In this document: in pieces, positions 5,891-7,113 of the stretch | How positions within the stretch are numbered: the first letter of the stretch is position 1 | Layout: each line of letters opens with the position of its first letter | Assembly (NCBI GenBank): GCA_003663695.1 | Contig: QMUB01000058.1 | Coordinates: forward strand, 1 to 7,113 | Direction: 5' to 3' | DNA length: 7,113 nt | Source: Thermococci archaeon | GTDB taxonomy: Archaea; Methanobacteriota_B; Thermococci; Thermococcales; Thermococcaceae | The notes under the pieces: model-generated | Database searches by the model: none | Seen by the model: only the letters and a program-made list of their open reading frames with translations | Told to the model about the DNA's origin: nothing | Made by a program: the position numbers and the translations under genes

Positions 5891-6850
5891 TTAAAATCCA
5901 CCTCTTTCTCTGCTTTTAAGTCTGCGCATATAGAATTTCTTTCCTTCATATTCCAGCTCTATAATTTTGTTTTCTTTCAAAAGCTTCTCAATAATAGCCC
6001 AACTCGCATTAGCTTTTTTCAGGATCTCTCTGACTCCCTCTTCCCTCATAGGATGAACGGCAGTGATACTTAAGATATCCTGCTCTGCATTTCCCGTGAA
6101 TGCAAAGGCATTTCCTTCATATCCTATGAGGTATTCAACTCTATCCATTCCGAGCTCTTTGGAAAAGGTTTGAAAAGCATGATTTATTACTTCCTCCTTT
6201 GCTGGTCTAACCCATTTTTCCCATGGAGGTCTCGTTGGGATTGCTATATACGCCACATTGGGATCCAATTCCCTTAAAAATGCCGCTATTTTTTCTAGTT
6301 CGCTACTATATTCAATTCCATCTATGAGCATAGTCTCTGTAACAAGCTTTCCTTTGAATTCCTTCTTAAATTCGAGCATCCCTTCAAGAATCTTTTCAAG
6401 CTTTAAGCTCCTGTGGGGTCTATCTATCTTTCTCCATAACTCCTCGCTTACAGCATCCAGCTTTAAAGAGAGAAAATCAAATTTTAATAAGTCCTCTCTA
6501 ACGTCTTCTTTCCATATTAGGGAAGAATTCGTGAGAATTGCAAGGGGAATGTTGAGATTTTTTAAAAGCTCTATCTCCCTTCCAAGGTTTTCATCAAGTG
6601 TCGGTTCTCCATCAGGAACGAAAGTTAGATAATCAATTCTCTCATTTTGCATTTTTGCTTCTTCTACCTTTTTCTTAACCTCTTCAAAGATAAACTCGGG
6701 GGGATAAAAGGTTCTTCTTCCAACTTCCATCCTTAGCGTTCTCCCTATCTGGCAGTAGACACATGCATAGGAGCAAATCTTATCAGGGATATTGTTTATC
6801 CCCAAGCTTTTGCCCAAGCGTCTTGAAGGGACTGGTCCAAAGGCTATCAT
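5891..6850 (-). CDS. Radical SAM Fe-S protein (COG0731 type) with C-terminal winged-helix domain
   Basis: The product has 319 residues. The radical SAM [4Fe-4S] motif is Cys26-SYA-Cys30-VY-Cys33, in the context ICSYACVYCQIGRT that is typical of COG0731. It is preceded by the family's N-terminal GPVPSRRLGKSLGIN, and DGEPTLD (80-86) is the GGEP-like SAM-binding strand. The core barrel runs to about residue 240. Residues about 250-312 read as a winged helix (EEGVREILKKANASWAIIEKLL, then a beta wing), so the protein may bind nucleic acid. COG0731 also holds the tRNA wyosine synthase Taw1, but this protein looks like the shorter, uncharacterised branch, and I do not assign a reaction. The start is set by GGTGAT three bases upstream. 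A DtxR-type operator between the TATA box and the start, plus the adjacent feo operon, suggest iron-responsive expression. The superfamily is certain; the substrate is unknown. Confidence 0.92.
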   Translation of the reverse strand: MIAFGPVPSRRLGKSLGINNIPDKICSYACVYCQIGRTLRMEVGRRTFYPPEFIFEEVKKKVEEAKMQNERIDYLTFVPDGEPTLDENLGREIELLKNLNIPLAILTNSSLIWKEDVREDLLKFDFLSLKLDAVSEELWRKIDRPHRSLKLEKILEGMLEFKKEFKGKLVTETMLIDGIEYSSELEKIAAFLRELDPNVAYIAIPTRPPWEKWVRPAKEEVINHAFQTFSKELGMDRVEYLIGYEGNAFAFTGNAEQDILSITAVHPMREEGVREILKKANASWAIIEKLLKENKIIELEYEGKKFYMRRLKSRERGGF

Positions 6851-6862
6851 GATATCACCAAA

Positions 6863-6878
6863 ATTAGGTTGACCTAAC
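6863..6878. promoter_or_regulatory. DtxR-type operator of the radical SAM gene
   Basis: TTAGGTTGACCTAA (6864-6877) is a perfect inverted repeat with six-base arms and differs from feoA operator 1 only in the central TT/TG. It lies five bases downstream of the TATA box and just before the predicted transcription start near 6860. Repressor binding should therefore block the promoter. Confidence 0.75.
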
Positions 6879-6881
6879 AGG

Positions 6882-6889
6882 CTATAAAG
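6882..6889 (-). promoter_or_regulatory. TATA promoter of the radical SAM gene
   Basis: The minus strand reads AAATCTTTATAGCC, with CTTTATAG as the TATA box about 35 bases before the ATG at 6850. The operator follows immediately, and GGTGAT (6859-6854) is the ribosome binding site, implying a very short leader. Confidence 0.55.
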
Positions 6890-7113
6890 ATTTCTCTGTT
6901 TACGGGCATACTGTCAGGATGAGCAGTGGAGCGTTAACCGTCAAAACCTGTCAAAAAGAAAAATCAGATACTTACCTATTCTGAAAAGTCGATTGATTGG
7001 TGGAAAGTGGTATAAATCAGCGTTTAACAGTCTGGAGCTGGTTTTTTTAAGAACCTTAGAAAAGGACAAACAGAAACCGGTGTGTGTCCTTTGTGAAGTT
7101 AAGTACTGTCCAA
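6888..7113 (+). other. Right-end region: possible promoter and an open frame running off the window
   Basis: No confident gene is visible here. The plus-strand frame starting at 6888 has no stop to the window end (75 codons) and ends with a Cys-rich stretch, KPVCVLCEVKYCP (C-x2-C-x4-C). It lacks an ATG; TTG at 6993 or GTG at 7080 are the only common alternative starts. A good plus-strand TATA-like TATAAAT lies at 7011-7017, which would suit a start at or after about 7040, and a run of seven T follows at 7042-7048. The frame may be the 5' part of a gene that continues beyond the window, an old fragment, or chance. Confidence 0.3.

Noticed and set aside
6919..6984. Small plus-strand open frame of 21 codons beginning MSSGALTVKTC
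   Set aside because: It has no ribosome binding site, no promoter at the right distance and no recognisable motif.
6930..7032. Similar stretches GCGTTAACCGTC and GCGTTTAACAGTC, considered as a repeat or array
   Set aside because: Only two imperfect copies with no regular spacing; not a CRISPR array or a clear repeat family.
7064..7089. Inverted repeat GGACA...TGTCC near the right end
   Set aside because: Only five perfect pairs with a long loop and a mismatched extension; too weak to call a terminator or RNA element.

Overview
The window looks like chromosomal DNA of a hyperthermophilic euryarchaeon, most likely of the order Thermococcales (Thermococcus, Pyrococcus or Palaeococcus). The signs are short GGTGAT-type ribosome binding sites just ahead of starts, archaeal TATA boxes about 25-40 bases upstream of starts, U-rich tracts after stops, proteins rich in Lys, Glu and Ile, and the protein families present. 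The genus is inferred from style, not shown.

Left end (1-1525, plus strand): two tandem paralogous genes for putative surface proteins, rich in N-glycosylation sequons. The first is cut by the window edge. The second is complete and has an N-terminal signal or anchor helix. Their function is not recognised. Centre-left (1510-3165, minus strand): a small PD-(D/E)XK-like protein whose start is uncertain lies behind a sugar-1-phosphate nucleotidylyltransferase. The latter has a left-handed beta-helix domain and an unusual four-cysteine tail. The small gene overlaps the second surface-protein gene tail to tail.

Centre-right (3254-5773, minus strand): a compact ferrous iron uptake operon, feoA-feoB-feoC-like. 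FeoA and FeoB overlap by one base, and the last gene encodes a winged-helix protein with four cysteines that suit a metal or Fe-S site. Right (5891-6850, minus strand): a radical SAM protein of the COG0731 type with a probable C-terminal winged-helix domain.

The clearest regulatory signal is a DtxR-type inverted repeat, consensus TTWGGTTNRCCTAA, found three times. Two copies flank the feoA core promoter, and one sits between the TATA box and the start of the radical SAM gene. This suggests that one metal-responsive repressor controls both iron import and the radical SAM enzyme, so the region from about 3254 to 6890 reads as a local iron regulon. The last 220 bases hold no confident gene, only a possible TATA box and an open frame with a Cys-rich end that runs off the window.
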